64,000 bases of DNA from Calycina herbarum (lineage: Eukaryota > Ascomycota > Leotiomycetes > Helotiales > Pezizellaceae), in NCBI GenBank assembly GCA_001414485.1, contig LLEY01000082.1, positions 186,001-250,000 on the forward strand, written 5' to 3'. A model generated the notes under the pieces. It was not told the origin of the DNA, ran no database searches, and was given only the letters and a program-made list of their open reading frames with translations. Positions 1 to 9,004 of this stretch are shown one piece after another (the first letter of the stretch is position 1; each line of letters begins with the position of its first letter). The position numbers and the translations under genes are program-made.

Positions 1-877
1 GATAGAGCAAACCATTTAAGGATCACTTTGATAAAAAGAAGTTTATCTCAATTTAATAGTCTTATCTCTACCACATCAAGCCTCAGTCCATCGACAAACT
101 GCTTGAAGCCGTGGAAAGCCCCACTTGGTCGATGTAGAAAGACGACTTAATGTGGTATAGGTAGTAGATGTGCTTCCCCCAAATACTGCCACCCTCTTCC
201 AAATCTACCAGTTACGATTGATAAATCCTGGAGGACAAAACGGAATATCCAGATGCTTCTTGATGTTGGATTCTACCCCCGCGAAAGCCTTGTTTTGTTT
301 ATAACCCTTGGAGCAGGATCGTAAACTTTACGCATACTAAGCTTGAAGGCAGAACAGGAGTTAGAAACACAACATCCCAATCGTTCGGGTTATTTCACCA
401 CAAGATCGACGGGTGTTGAAACTTTTGAGCAATCCATCAACGCTACTTCTGGGGTCATCCACCTCAAATAAGCTAGCCATAAGCAGTCTTGTGAAAACAA
501 GCTTGTTGCCCAGCAGAGTAAACATCTCACGCTTAGCAGTTTATTGGATATCATTCCTCGACGCTTTTTTCTGAGAGAGAGAAAATGATTTTTAAGACAC
601 GATACAGGCTGAATTTGACGGGAGGGGTAGAGAAAGTAAAACAAAGATCTGGCGAAAACGGAAAAATAGCAAATGCGTAAAAAGAAAGTTTCCTGGGTTC
701 CTGCAACCACAACCAGCTCCTGGTAATCCACTATTCAGCACACCATGTGGCATGCTTGTTATGGCATGAAATTATACGAAGAACGAGGTGCGACGCAAGC
801 CGAGGCTTCAAGAAGACTTCCTTGATCGGCATAGCTTATGATGGCACCAATTGTCAACCGCCCAACAACTGCTTGTT
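1..877. other. Intergenic sequence, no supported gene
   Basis: Composition is ordinary (CA and TG are common), unlike the AT-rich compartment to the right. The longest open frame is 113 codons on the minus strand (731-390). Its product starts MDYQELVVV and has hydrophobic stretches but no family motif I recognise, and I see no convincing splice structure to extend it. I see no RNA gene. Part of an unrecognised gene entering from the left edge cannot be excluded. Confidence 0.4.
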
Positions 878-977
878 AGTACTTCGTCCTAGGCGAAACA
901 GTCCATAGCGGGACCCAGCAACGCAGGGTTTATTTAGGAGGCCCCGTTATGAACTGTTACGCCTGGGACGAAGTACT
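878..977. repeat. 100-bp imperfect palindrome (MITE-like)
   Basis: Two 35-base arms, 878-912 and 943-977, are inverted copies of each other with 31 of 35 positions matching. They are separated by a 30-base loop. The arms begin AGTACTTCGTCC and end CGGG at the loop. Three of the four mismatches are transitions, one a transversion. The symmetry stops exactly at 878 and 977. Flanks are TGTT on the left and TATT on the right, so a target-site duplication is not clear. It could be a very small MITE or a transcribed hairpin. It lies about 700 bp upstream of the GH12 start codon. Confidence 0.7.
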
Positions 978-1340
978 TATTCTTGATTTAAAATTCGGAC
1001 ACTGGAACAAATTCGTATCCTTCTCTTCTGCGACAAAAGAGCAGAGGACTTCTCTGCTTTCGGTCCTATTTAGGAAATGCTCACATTGCCACATTGCAAT
1101 TGAATCTGAGAAGTGAGGACTTGCCGCTCCAATTGGGAATAACGCTTTCTGGGCCGTTTCAATTATCGCACCAGTCGGAGATGAGCGCGGAGTCAAAGAA
1201 GCTTTTGTGGATATCGTGAAAAGTTCCCCTGAGCTTCTGCGCAGCATTTTCAGGATGCTCATGCTCCGCTTCAAGGTTCCCCGCCAATTTACCAAGTCAG
1301 GCGATGGATTCGCTAAGCACGTGACTGACATCGACTTCAA
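957..1340 (-). CDS. Doubtful small open frame, unrecognised (127 codons)
   Basis: This is an uninterrupted ATG-started frame on the minus strand whose predicted product begins MKSMSVTCLANP. It has no signal peptide, membrane segment or family motif that I recognise. Its last codons overlap the right arm of the 878-977 palindrome. The opposite strand is also open for about 78 codons over roughly 1114-1360, so the choice of strand is uncertain. It may be a decayed gene or chance. It does not belong to the mobile-element families on the right. Confidence 0.15.
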   Translation of the reverse strand: MKSMSVTCLANPSPDLVNWRGTLKRSMSILKMLRRSSGELFTISTKASLTPRSSPTGAIIETAQKALFPIGAASPHFSDSIAMWQCEHFLNRTESREVLCSFVAEEKDTNLFQCPNFKSRISTSSQA

Positions 1341-1410
1341 AAGTCCACCCCGAGGTTGAACCTTGCAAGCGTCCGCAATTATATCTCAAACACATTAATG
1401 GGGCAAATTT

Positions 1411-1416
1411 CCCCAG
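1411..1416 (-). promoter_or_regulatory. Possible CreA/CRE1 carbon-repressor site
   Basis: CCCCAG on the plus strand is CTGGGG on the minus strand and fits the SYGGRG consensus of the fungal carbon catabolite repressor CreA/CRE1. It lies about 270 bp upstream of the GH12 start codon. Six-base matches are common, so this is only suggestive. Confidence 0.25.
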
Positions 1417-1562
1417 TCCCGGTAAACATGCGCAAACCCGAGATCTGGAAAATACTTTCCATCCACAATTCATCTTGAATTAATATCGTGCGTCAAGGAT
1501 GTCGCTTTGGTTCGCGATGCTTGTTCATTTGGCTTCCGTCGTTTCCCGTGATGGGTACAGAG

Positions 1563-1568
1563 TATAAG
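1563..1568 (+). promoter_or_regulatory. TATA-like element of the GH12 gene
   Basis: TATAAG lies about 120 bp upstream of the GH12 start codon. It is followed by pyrimidine-rich tracts (about 1570-1665), as is common around fungal transcription starts. The spacing suits a 5' untranslated leader of roughly 80-90 nt. The start site itself is inferred. Confidence 0.4.
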
Positions 1569-1685
1569 TTTCCTTGCGTTCCTCTTTTTCGTAGGCTTTT
1601 TTATCAGCCAACAGCAACTGTCCATTCTCTCTTTTGCTATTCTCGCCTCAATCTTTTGCCGTTTGTCTAATTTTTGCTCCTCAAC

Positions 1686-2541
1686 ATGAAGTTCTCAACA
1701 TCCCTCGTTTCCGCCGTGCTGGCTATGACCACAATGGCTACCCCAACTCCAGTTGAGGTCGAGAAACGCGCTGCTTCAACGATGTGTGGAAACTGGGGAA
1801 CAGTAGCCACGGCGGGATATACGGTTTACCACAACAACTGGGGAGCTGCTCAAGCCACATCCGGATCCCAATGCACAACTTTCACCTCTGTCAGCAGTGC
1901 CTTGTCATTCGTTTGGTCCACCAGCTGGACTTGGGTTGGAGGCGCCGGCCAAGTCAAGTCTTACTCAAACGTTGCACTTGAGGCTGTCAACAAGCAAATC
2001 TCAGCAATCTCTTCCATCCCATCTACATGGGTGTGGAGGTATGTCTCTTCCGTTCAACTATTTTGCTACATTTCCTAACTATAACTCAGATACACTGGAA
2101 CCAACATGGTCGCCGATGTTGCTTACGATCTCTGGCTTGCGCCTTCCGTTGGAGCCAGCAACTCCTACGAGATCATGATCTGGCTCGGAGCTTATGGTGG
2201 AGCTGGACCAATTTCATCGACTGGATCCACAATTGCCACCCCAACCATTGCCGGTACAACATGGAAGCTTTACAAGGGCCCAAATGGCGACACCACCGTC
2301 TTCTCCTTCATTGCACCATCAAACATTGGAAACTTCGCTGCCGATCTCAAGCTCTTCCTCACCTACTTGACAACTTCCCAGGGAGTCAGCACTAGCAGTG
2401 TTGTCACCAGTCTCCAGGCCGGAACCGAGCCTTTCTCTGGTAAGTTCTTAGTTCACACTTTTATTGAGGCATGCACTAATTCCAAATCTAGGTACCAGCG
2501 CTGTTTTCACCACCTCCGCCTACACTATCAGTGTCAAATAA
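1686..2541 (+). CDS. Secreted GH12 endo-beta-1,4-glucanase / xyloglucanase
   Basis: Three exons (1686-2038, 2090-2439, 2492-2541) encode 250 residues, a normal size for GH12. The start is the ATG at 1686; the frame is open upstream only through non-ATG codons. Residues 1-19 form a signal peptide ([13 protein letters not shown] core), followed by a short propeptide ending in Lys27-Arg28, a Kex2-type site. The mature part starts near CGNWG (34-38). GH12 hallmarks are [10 protein letters not shown], then [11 protein letters not shown], then [15 protein letters not shown] with the presumed nucleophile Glu145, and GTEPFSG with the presumed acid/base Glu231. The family hydrolyses beta-1,4 glucan chains (cellulose, mixed-linkage glucan, xyloglucan) outside the cell by a retaining mechanism. 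Xyloglucan preference is possible but cannot be decided here. No frameshift or missing catalytic residue is seen. There is no cellulose-binding domain. A plant-wall degrading role fits, and carbon repression is suggested by an upstream CreA-like site. Confidence 0.95.
2039..2089 (+). other. GH12 intron 1
   Basis: A 51-bp GT-AG intron, donor GTATGT and acceptor CAG, with a CTAAC branch-like motif near 2074. It splits the Arg codon before YTGTN. Removing it joins SIPSTWVWR to [10 protein letters not shown], the order conserved in GH12. Confidence 0.93.
2440..2491 (+). other. GH12 intron 2
   Basis: A 52-bp GT-AG intron, donor GTAAGT and acceptor TAG, with a CACTAAT branch-like motif near 2474. 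It lies after the first base of the Gly codon that ends GTEPFSG. The last exon then encodes a short terminal beta-strand ending in ISVK. Confidence 0.92.
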
Positions 2542-2829
2542 ATGATCTCAATCATTGACTAACCTGTTTTGTGGAAAGCACCTGGGCTGACGCTCGCTGT
2601 CAAATACTGAGAGGAGCACTTCTTTTGTATATATTACTACATGTCTTCATCGACAATGTAGATTGGCTTAATACATATAATTGCCAAACCTCTTCCATAA
2701 AAGCTTAGATTGCTGTGACGATGAGACTTGTGGACAAAAACCGCGGTATCAATAACCCCCAATTGATCCCAAATAGATACTCTACAGACGATAATTTCTG
2801 ATAATTTGAACCAGTGTGGACACAAAATA
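2542..2829. other. GH12 3' flank, no gene seen
   Basis: This stretch should hold the GH12 3' untranslated region and terminator. A short minus-strand frame (2834-2637) has no recognisable content. I see no RNA gene or repeat. Confidence 0.5.
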
Positions 2830-3200
2830 CTCAACTACTCAAGCAGTACTCTAAGTTACTCAGAGTAGAGTAGAGTAGTTACTTAAGACTACTTAAGTGG
2901 TACTCTAAGTAGTACTATAAATAGAAACTGTAAGTATATAAGTAAATAGTCGATATTTCTAAGAGTTATACAAGTTAAATAGTACTATCTAATTCATAAT
3001 TAAGTAATTATTACAAAAGTCAGTCTTCTTCTCCTTACTCTTTCTTCTTTTCTACTCCCGACGCTATGCCTAACGCCACTTCCGATGCCACTACGAGCTC
3101 GGCCCGGCTCGGTCCGACTCGCCCCGCACTATCATTTCCCACACTAATATTAGTTTCTGATAGGAGTTTTCTAGTAAGTCAATCTAGAGAATCACTTTGA
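2830..3200 (+). mobile_element. Possible 5' end of a decayed DNA transposon
   Basis: From 2830 to about 2930 the sequence consists of overlapping ACTCTAAGT / ACTTAAGT / AGTAGAG motifs in both orientations, like the subterminal repeats of hAT-type elements. A promoter-like AT stretch and a CT-rich leader follow, then an ATG at 3066 opening a 44-codon frame (stop 3198-3200) with product start MPNATSDATTSS. Ser/Thr/Ala-rich N-termini of this kind occur at the start of some fungal transposases, but there is no transposase domain downstream. I see no opposite end. This is a weak call made from layout only. Confidence 0.25.
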
Positions 3201-3793
3201 TTCTACCTGACCTTAGGATTTGTTGGGTCTGTCGATGCGTGGCACAGGTCTCCGACAACTACTGGAAAATGCTGGAATGCAGAAACAATGGTATACACGG
3301 ATATTCCCGCATTCAAAGGTGAAGTAGAAATCTAAATGCACTGAAAGAGTATAACAACGAAAGCCATCTATTATCTCTCCTAAGCCCAAGTTTTCTCTAA
3401 AATTCCAACACAACATCAATCCATCCATCCTTAACTCCATTTACTCAAAATCCCTAACGGTATACAAGAAAGTTCCTAGGCACGACCACCGCTTGGCCTG
3501 CCCAGATATATATGCCTCCGACAATTTCTCATGGTCGTCGAGTTGGGTTTCAGCATGTTTTTTTGGTAAAGGACGTGGGATTACGTCATGCAACAACATG
3601 CCATCGATGCTTTCCCGCAACCAGGCACATTGTGCCTTCATCTACATCATCCCGCTTTTGCCCAAACATCTTCAAACATAACAACACGCTCCGATGTATT
3701 CCCCATCTAAACCACAAAGTAAACCTGTGCATATTGGTAAGTCTAGGTAGGCCAAGAGGGTCAGGTTGTCGTTCGCTCGACAAGATCGTTATT
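3201..3793. other. Intergenic, distal 3' side of the F-box gene
   Basis: No convincing gene. Several short frames overlap on both strands with no domain signature. The right part may be 3' untranslated sequence of the minus-strand F-box gene. Confidence 0.4.
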
Positions 3794-3955
3794 CCAAATG
3801 TTTCGAAGAATCAATCTCGTTGTCCCAGTTGAAGTTGGATAATCGAGCTCCATTGTTCTAAACGTTTCGAATATTCAATCCCATTGTGCCAGCAGAAATT
3901 AGAAAATCGAGTTTCATTATCCCAAACGTTTCTGATAACAATCGATATATCGAAG
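3794..3955. repeat. Degenerate 64-bp tandem repeat, about 2.5 copies
   Basis: Units begin at 3794, 3858 and 3922, exactly 64 bases apart, each with CYAAAYGTTTC near its start and AATCGAG about 47 bases later. Copies have diverged, so the array is old. It lies just downstream of the F-box stop codon (3965), probably in its 3' untranslated region. Confidence 0.7.
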
Positions 3956-3964
3956 TGACACCGT

Positions 3965-4939
3965 TCACGAAACCCAGGATCCAAAGACGATTGCTTTACC
4001 TGAATGATTGACTTCTTGACACAAAGCATCCTCCAATTTCAACAATAGCTGCGATGTTCGGATCGCCACTTCTGTTATCTCGTTAGAAAACTTCTGAGTT
4101 GAGGGGAGAGATGGCGCAAGTTACCTTTGAACTGCAGTGTATAGCTCACAGCTGGATCCTCGCCCGGCCGAAGAAATACTGGCTCTATTGGCGAAGCTAT
4201 CTCTTCAACATTCATTCCAAGTCCGACATTGCTATGCGAGTCGGACCACAAAAGGTTCTTCTCTCTCTCCTCACCAACTCTCTTGTGATTTGCCTGTTCA
4301 GATAGCCAATTTCTCCACACCCTCGTAAGTCCTTCTCCGATAGGAACAGAACTCATGAAGATACCTGGCTTGGGCCCCATTTTGACAAGATTTGTCGTGG
4401 TTACCAATTGACTGAACAACTCGTGGGATTCCAGATGTATATCCTGACAGACGAGTTTTTCGTGTTTGTTCACCAGTCCCATTGGTGGAAGAGTAGGCCA
4501 TCCACCAGCAGGATGTGGAAATACGACTCTTCGATCAAATTCCGGTTTGATGGGGCAAAAATATGAGTACAATTTGGAAAGTTTCCCCAAACTTCCACAA
4601 GCCCCTTCAGATCCGCATTGATCATCATCGAGGTTGAGTCCAGGGGTATCGAGGTATTCACAGAGAAGGTATGGGGTGTAGAATTTGGCGGAAGGGTGGT
4701 AGCATTCGAGAATCAATTGATGATCTTTAGAGGAAGCCGCTCGGAGAAGTCGATATTGAAGTATTCGAATTATTATATCATGGAAACGACGGGAGACAGG
4801 AGTAAGTAGGAGAACTCTGCGAGTGGAAAAGGAAGAGACGATCGAGTGAAGAATCTATGACTGTTAGACCATCTGCGTAATGCAAAGGACGAATACCAAC
4901 CTCGTTGGGGAGTGATTCGATTCCAGCAGGATTGGCCAT
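3965..4939 (-). CDS. F-box domain protein (fungal)
   Basis: Three exons on the minus strand (4939-4901, 4854-4125, 4071-3965) encode about 291 residues. The N-terminus has the F-box pattern: SLPNE at residues 9-13, then ILHSIVSSF and VLLLTPVSRRFHDII, ending near residue 46. Downstream are ILECYHPSAKFY, LLCEYLDTPGL and VSYTLQFKEVAIRTSQLL, which resemble a fungal F-box family known to me only as uncharacterised. F-box proteins bind Skp1 and bring substrates to SCF ubiquitin ligases; the substrate here is unknown. The start ATG is in good context and has a TATATA-like element just upstream. Splicing is inferred: it restores the F-box and the family-like C-terminus, whereas the unspliced frame gives only 213 codons. 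The last exon could extend further through another intron at the GGTAAA after NHS. Confidence 0.8.
4072..4124 (-). other. F-box gene intron 2
   Basis: A 53-bp minus-strand intron, donor GTAACT (4124) and acceptor CAG (4072), with TCTAAC near the 3' end. It lies after the first base of the codon following LQFK. Splicing gives LQFKEVAIRTSQLL; read-through would stop soon after. Confidence 0.75.
4855..4900 (-). other. F-box gene intron 1
   Basis: A 46-bp minus-strand intron, donor GTTGGT (4900), acceptor TAG (4855), with a TCTAACAG branch-like motif. It is phase 0, between LPNE and ILHS, in the middle of the F-box. The donor is not consensus, so this is slightly less certain than the other introns. 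Confidence 0.75.
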
Positions 4940-5530
4940 TTTGGTGTATATAAGGTATCAAAGGAAGATAAAGAAACAAAAATAAGAGTTTGATGACTAG
5001 AGAAATTGAGGAAAAGGATGGATTTATGTCTCTCGTTCTCCGAATCCCGAATCAGACGATTTGGCCAACTTGACGAAGAACGGCCGAGAACAGGCCACAA
5101 TAAGCGGTTTTTTCCTGTTCTGCTGTTTTTATCGAGCCACTTGGTGTAGGATACAGTGGGCAATGATCTGGATGTCTATGACATGCGAGGGAATCTATTC
5201 GGGCAAGTTCGGAAGGGGGTTCTGTGTAGAAAAAGACGTGGCGGTGTCGAGGTCCAAAGAACCAGGGACCGTTGCCAACACTTTGGATCCGGGTTTTCCA
5301 GAAGGGATGGTCCTCTATTGACTTGTTACAATGTGGAAGTCCTCTACCGATACACAGGTAATGATTGAGATCTGCTTATGAGGGAAGCAGTCCATGTTGA
5401 TGGCATCCAGAAGAATAAAGGATCGCGATCGGAGGATATTTCTTATCAAGATAAGTACCCGTGCTTCCCGAAGAAACACCGATGATCAAATTTAGATTCA
5501 CGTGATACAAACGAAGTGGTCTGAATAGCT
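4940..5530. other. F-box gene upstream region, no gene seen
   Basis: Ordinary composition. A TATATA-like motif lies just upstream of the F-box start on the minus strand. The plus-strand frame 5061-5321 (86 codons, product containing GFFLFCCFYRATW) has no family signature. The RIP-depleted AT-rich sequence begins at the right end. Confidence 0.4.
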
Positions 5531-6162
5531 TCATTTTTTATCTATATTACAATCCACTCTCTATTACGAAAAACTTTTAAGTACTAGGTATACTAGCTAG
5601 TACTCCTAGTATATCTAGTATATCTAGTATACTTTAGTTTTAAGTATACTAATAGTATATTTCTATAATAGTTATACTAGCTAGTATACTTATACTAGAT
5701 ATACTAAGTATACTAGAAGTATATAAGAGTTTTTAACTTAGTAAATAGGCTCGCTTTTAAGTAATTTACTAAGCGAGATTATTATAATAGTTTATACTTA
5801 AAAAGTATTTAGTCTATTAATATTTATATAAAACGTAACTTTATATAATCTTATATAACCTCGACGTAAGAGGTTCTAATAGCGTTCTAATAACCGGTAA
5901 TTATATATAGTCTATATATATAAAACCTCTTTCCTCGTATATAGAATAGACTTTCTTTCTTTTCTTTCTTAGTTAATTCTCTTTATAATAAGACTATCTT
6001 ATCTATTAATCTTATTATATTCAGCTTATAATAATTATAGATATATTCTTTTATAGATATATAAATAGCTAGAGAGTATAAAGAGCTTCTCTCTTCTCTT
6101 CTTATAAATAATCTATTCTTTAATCTCTATTATAATATATTATTCGTCTTTGTTTTTACTTA
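5531..6162. other. Left edge of AT-rich, RIP-affected compartment
   Basis: Composition falls sharply: CA and TG nearly vanish. From about 5,578 to 5,725 the sequence is dominated by repeats of CTAGTATA / TATACTAG. At 5,748-5,775 a short hairpin CTCGCTT...AAGCGAG is visible. The rest has no recognisable coding relic, though TATATATAAAAC near 5,910 followed by CT-rich sequence looks like an LTR promoter. I could not assign it to a family. Confidence 0.5.
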
Positions 6163-6212
6163 ATATAGTTTATTAGTATACTATATATATTAGTATACCG
6201 CGTACTTTCTCA
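6163..6212. mobile_element. Possible pogo/Fot1 terminal-repeat fragment
   Basis: TAGTTTATTAGTA...ATTAGTATACC, ending CGCGTACTTTC, resembles the left end of MITE M1 (GTTTATTAGCGAGTCGCGTA, then a second CGAGTCGCG) after further C-to-T changes. Gypsy-derived sequence follows immediately, so only about 50 bp remains. It might be the displaced left end of P0, but this is not proven. Confidence 0.3.
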
Positions 6213-7090
6213 CTTCTCTACTTATAACTCTCTTTTAATTTAATCTTATAATCCTATAATTAATATTTAAAAAGAGTTTATATATTCTCTAGGTTTTTAA
6301 ATAATTTCTTAAATTCTTTATACTATATAGATATCTTTGGTTTAGCTTTCTTACTATCTTATAGAGAACCCTAGACTAGGTATCTAGATATATTAGAAGA
6401 GGTAGTAATAAGCTTATTCTAGTCTTATAGTTAAAATTATAAACCTATATAATTATATTAGCTAAAGATTACTAGTCTAGCCTTCTAGTTAATATCTAGA
6501 TTATATTCTTAAATCTATAATATACTAAGTATTATCTTCTTACTTCTTATTTTAATAATATCAAATTATATAACGTGGTTTATTAGCGAGTCGCGTATAT
6601 TACCGAGTCGCGTACTTTTTTTATATATAAAAAACGTTCGTACGTAACCGTGTACTTTCTTTATTTATTAATATAAAATAGTAAAATTAAAAATTTAGTT
6701 TTATTATTATATAAATAAATAGGATTTTAATTTTCAAAAGCTTACTAAGCTTATTAGCTAATTCGCTTAAAATTACTCTTATATTTATATTTTTTTATTT
6801 GTTTTCTTAATAACTAAGTAATTATAATTAATAAGCTCTTAAAAATTAAAATCCTATTTATTTATATAATAATAAAAGTAAATTTTTAATTTTACTATTT
6901 TATATTAATAAATAAAGAAAGTGCACAGTTACGTACGAACGTTTTTTATATATAAAAAAAGTACGCGACTTAGTAATATATACGACTCGCTAATAAACTA
7001 CGTTATCTAAGATATATTCTTTAATATAGGTTTTTATTAAAATAGTTTACTAGTTAATTACTCTATTTTAGTAAGTAATATCTATCTTAT
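6213..7090 (-). mobile_element. Gypsy A0 fragment (protease / RT N-terminal part), RIP-degraded
   Basis: With MITE M1 removed, the sequence parallels gypsy A1 at about 15,740-16,190 in the same minus orientation, including the stretch ending TATACTAAGTATTAYC and the TATAATTATATTA block. It covers the protease-to-reverse-transcriptase linker and is full of stops. It is probably the left remnant of A0, whose gag and 5' LTR lie at 55,914-57,493. About 1.5 kb of gypsy between the two parts is missing, as judged from A1. Confidence 0.6.
6573..7003. mobile_element. MITE M1, pogo/Fot1-type, 431 bp
   Basis: Starts ACGTGGTTTATTAGCGAG and ends with the inverted form, flanked by TA on both sides (6571-6572, 7004-7005). 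The terminal inverted repeats are about 170 bp long, so the element is nearly a complete palindrome with a short centre. There is no coding capacity. Each end carries two CGAGTCGCG-like motifs 17 bases apart. It sits inside the A0 gypsy fragment, which continues without loss across it. Confidence 0.85.
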
Positions 7091-8211
7091 CTATTACCTA
7101 AAGCTAAGAAGATTACACGGATTTATAAAGTATCTTATATAATAATACTTAATCGAACTTACGGAATATTATTATAATAAGATTCTATTACTAATTCTTA
7201 AAAACTTATAGAGATCGAAGAAAGAGTTATTATATAATATATTCTCGACCTAGATTCTTAATTATTTCCTCTATAAATATATTATATTAAAGATATAGCG
7301 AATCGTATTCTCTTAGAGCGAGGTATAGAACGTGTTAGTAAGAACTAGACTTCGAACTTTATATAATAATAACTGGAACTTAAGACGTGTTTTAATTAAA
7401 GGATTAATTACTAAAGAGTCTAATACGAAGATCCGGACGCGTATAACACGTAGTTTCGTCTTATACGAAATATAATTAATAAATATAAGATTTAGAAAGA
7501 GGATATTTATAACTTTAATAAGACTAGGTTTTATATAAGCTAAATTATATCGGAAATAGTTATTATAAGTACTAAAAGGCTTTCTTAGCCTCGTATAGTA
7601 TAGTAAGAAAACCGGGAATAGGTAATAGTAATTCAAGGTATTAGGTTATATAGCTTTATAGTATCTTTATATATTATTTTAGTAGAGAAGAATCACCTCT
7701 TCTTCTAGTTTGAAAACAGCTAATTACTACGTGATTAGGTAATTACTATAACTATAAATAGCTAAATAATAAATAAATAAGACTTAGATTAGATTATTTA
7801 TTTTAATTAGTATATAAAGCTTCGAACGAAGAGTATTTACCGGCTTCTTATACTTAATAGCTATGAAAGCTACTACTTAGTCGATTTTAAGCTTTTTTAT
7901 AAAAGTAATAATATTATTACTCTTTATATACTGGCTTATTCCTCTTATAGACTCTAGCTACTTAATATAGAATATTTTCAAGTATTAAAAAAGCTATATA
8001 GTACCGAACTTAAGAAATTAATACGACTATATATTATATATATATTTCTAAGAAGGATTTCTTATCTATATTCTATACTATCTTTTATATAATAATAACT
8101 AAATCAAATATTCGAGAAGGTTTTCAATAATCTAGATTAGTACTATATAACCTAGATTCTATAATTTCATAGCTTAAAATACAACTAAGGACTCTATTAC
8201 GTCTATCTACC

Positions 8212-8530
8212 TATTACGAATTATATACTAGTACGTGACTAAGTAAAGTCTAAGCGACGCTTTAATAGAACAAATACTATTTATAACTCTGAAAGAAAGA
8301 AAAGAATTAAATATAGTAGAATATATAATCCTAAGATCTTATTATAGTTATATTACGTAACTCGGTTAGAAGTAGTTAGGTAATAGAGTCTAGTTTTAAG
8401 AAGTCCTAGAAATAGAGTCGGACTCTATCTTCGAGACTTCTATTAAACAGGACTCTAATATAAACGAAGGTTCTATATAAGACTAGCACGTCTACTATTA
8501 GATAGGCGCTTCGTACTTAACTTTAGTTAT
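8212..8530 (+). repeat. A2 5' LTR, left part
   Basis: Begins TATTACGAATTATATAC (ancestral TGTTACG). It includes a variable palindromic block (AGAGTCGGACTCT near 8,408) and a TATATAAGAC promoter-like motif near 8,474. Copia B interrupts it at the GTTAT TSD (8,526-8,530); the LTR continues at 21,194-21,337. Total length is 463 bp. Confidence 0.88.
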
Positions 8531-8680
8531 TATCGGTATAATAATAAGTAAATAGTACTCTACGTAACCTTCTCGCTTAAGGTCTATTTAAGTAGACAGA
8601 GCAGCTTACTTTACTCTATATATACGAACGATAATATACTCTTTTTATATTATACTATTAGCTACTAAGTTATACTAACA
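8531..8680 (+). repeat. Copia B 5' LTR
   Basis: A 150-bp LTR beginning TATCGGTATAATAATAAG (TGTCGG in the 3' copy) and ending TATACTAACA. Both copies hold GTCTATTTAAGTAGAC, a palindrome just before the presumed start region. The sequence after it begins CTGATTAGTG and would be the primer-binding site. Confidence 0.9.
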
Positions 8681-8869
8681 CTGATTAGTGTCGCGCGCGT
8701 AGATTAGAAAAACTAACTATACGTATCGCGGTTCTTAGAATCGTAAGCTTACGTATAGTTACGTAGTTATACAAAGTAGACTCCTCTTCTCGGAAGAGAC
8801 TCCTTTTACTAGTTACACTCTCGACAATACTACTATAAACTCTTAGACTTGTAGTATAGTTATAATAAT

Positions 8870-9004
8870 CTTATAATCTCTCTGAATTATAATACTCTTA
8901 TAACCTTATAATCTCTCCGAATTATAATACTCTTATAACCTTATAATCTCTTCGACTTATAATATAACCTTATAACTTTATAACCTCTTCGACTTATAAT
9001 ACCA
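8870..9004 (+). repeat. 35-bp tandem repeat in copia B leader
   Basis: Units CTTATAATCTCTCYGAATTA... begin at 8,870, 8,905 and 8,940, with a shorter fourth. They lie in the untranslated leader between the 5' LTR and gag. A different repeat of about 34 bp sits at the same place in copia H. Confidence 0.75.

Noticed and set aside
2027..2395. Alternative plus-strand frames within the GH12 gene
   Set aside because: They are shadows of the spliced GH12 frame, which has both catalytic Glu motifs.
4075..4716. Single-exon 213-codon version of the F-box gene
   Set aside because: It lacks the F-box N-terminus and ATG. The three-exon model recovers both and a family-like C-terminus.
7313..7636. 107-codon minus-strand open frame
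   Set aside because: It lies antisense to the P0 transposase relic. Its Tyr/Leu/Phe-rich product is what AT-rich RIP-mutated sequence gives on the wrong strand.
8870..9004. CRISPR-like array appearance of the copia leader repeats
   Set aside because: Units are directly adjacent with no unique spacers, in a eukaryotic retrotransposon leader.
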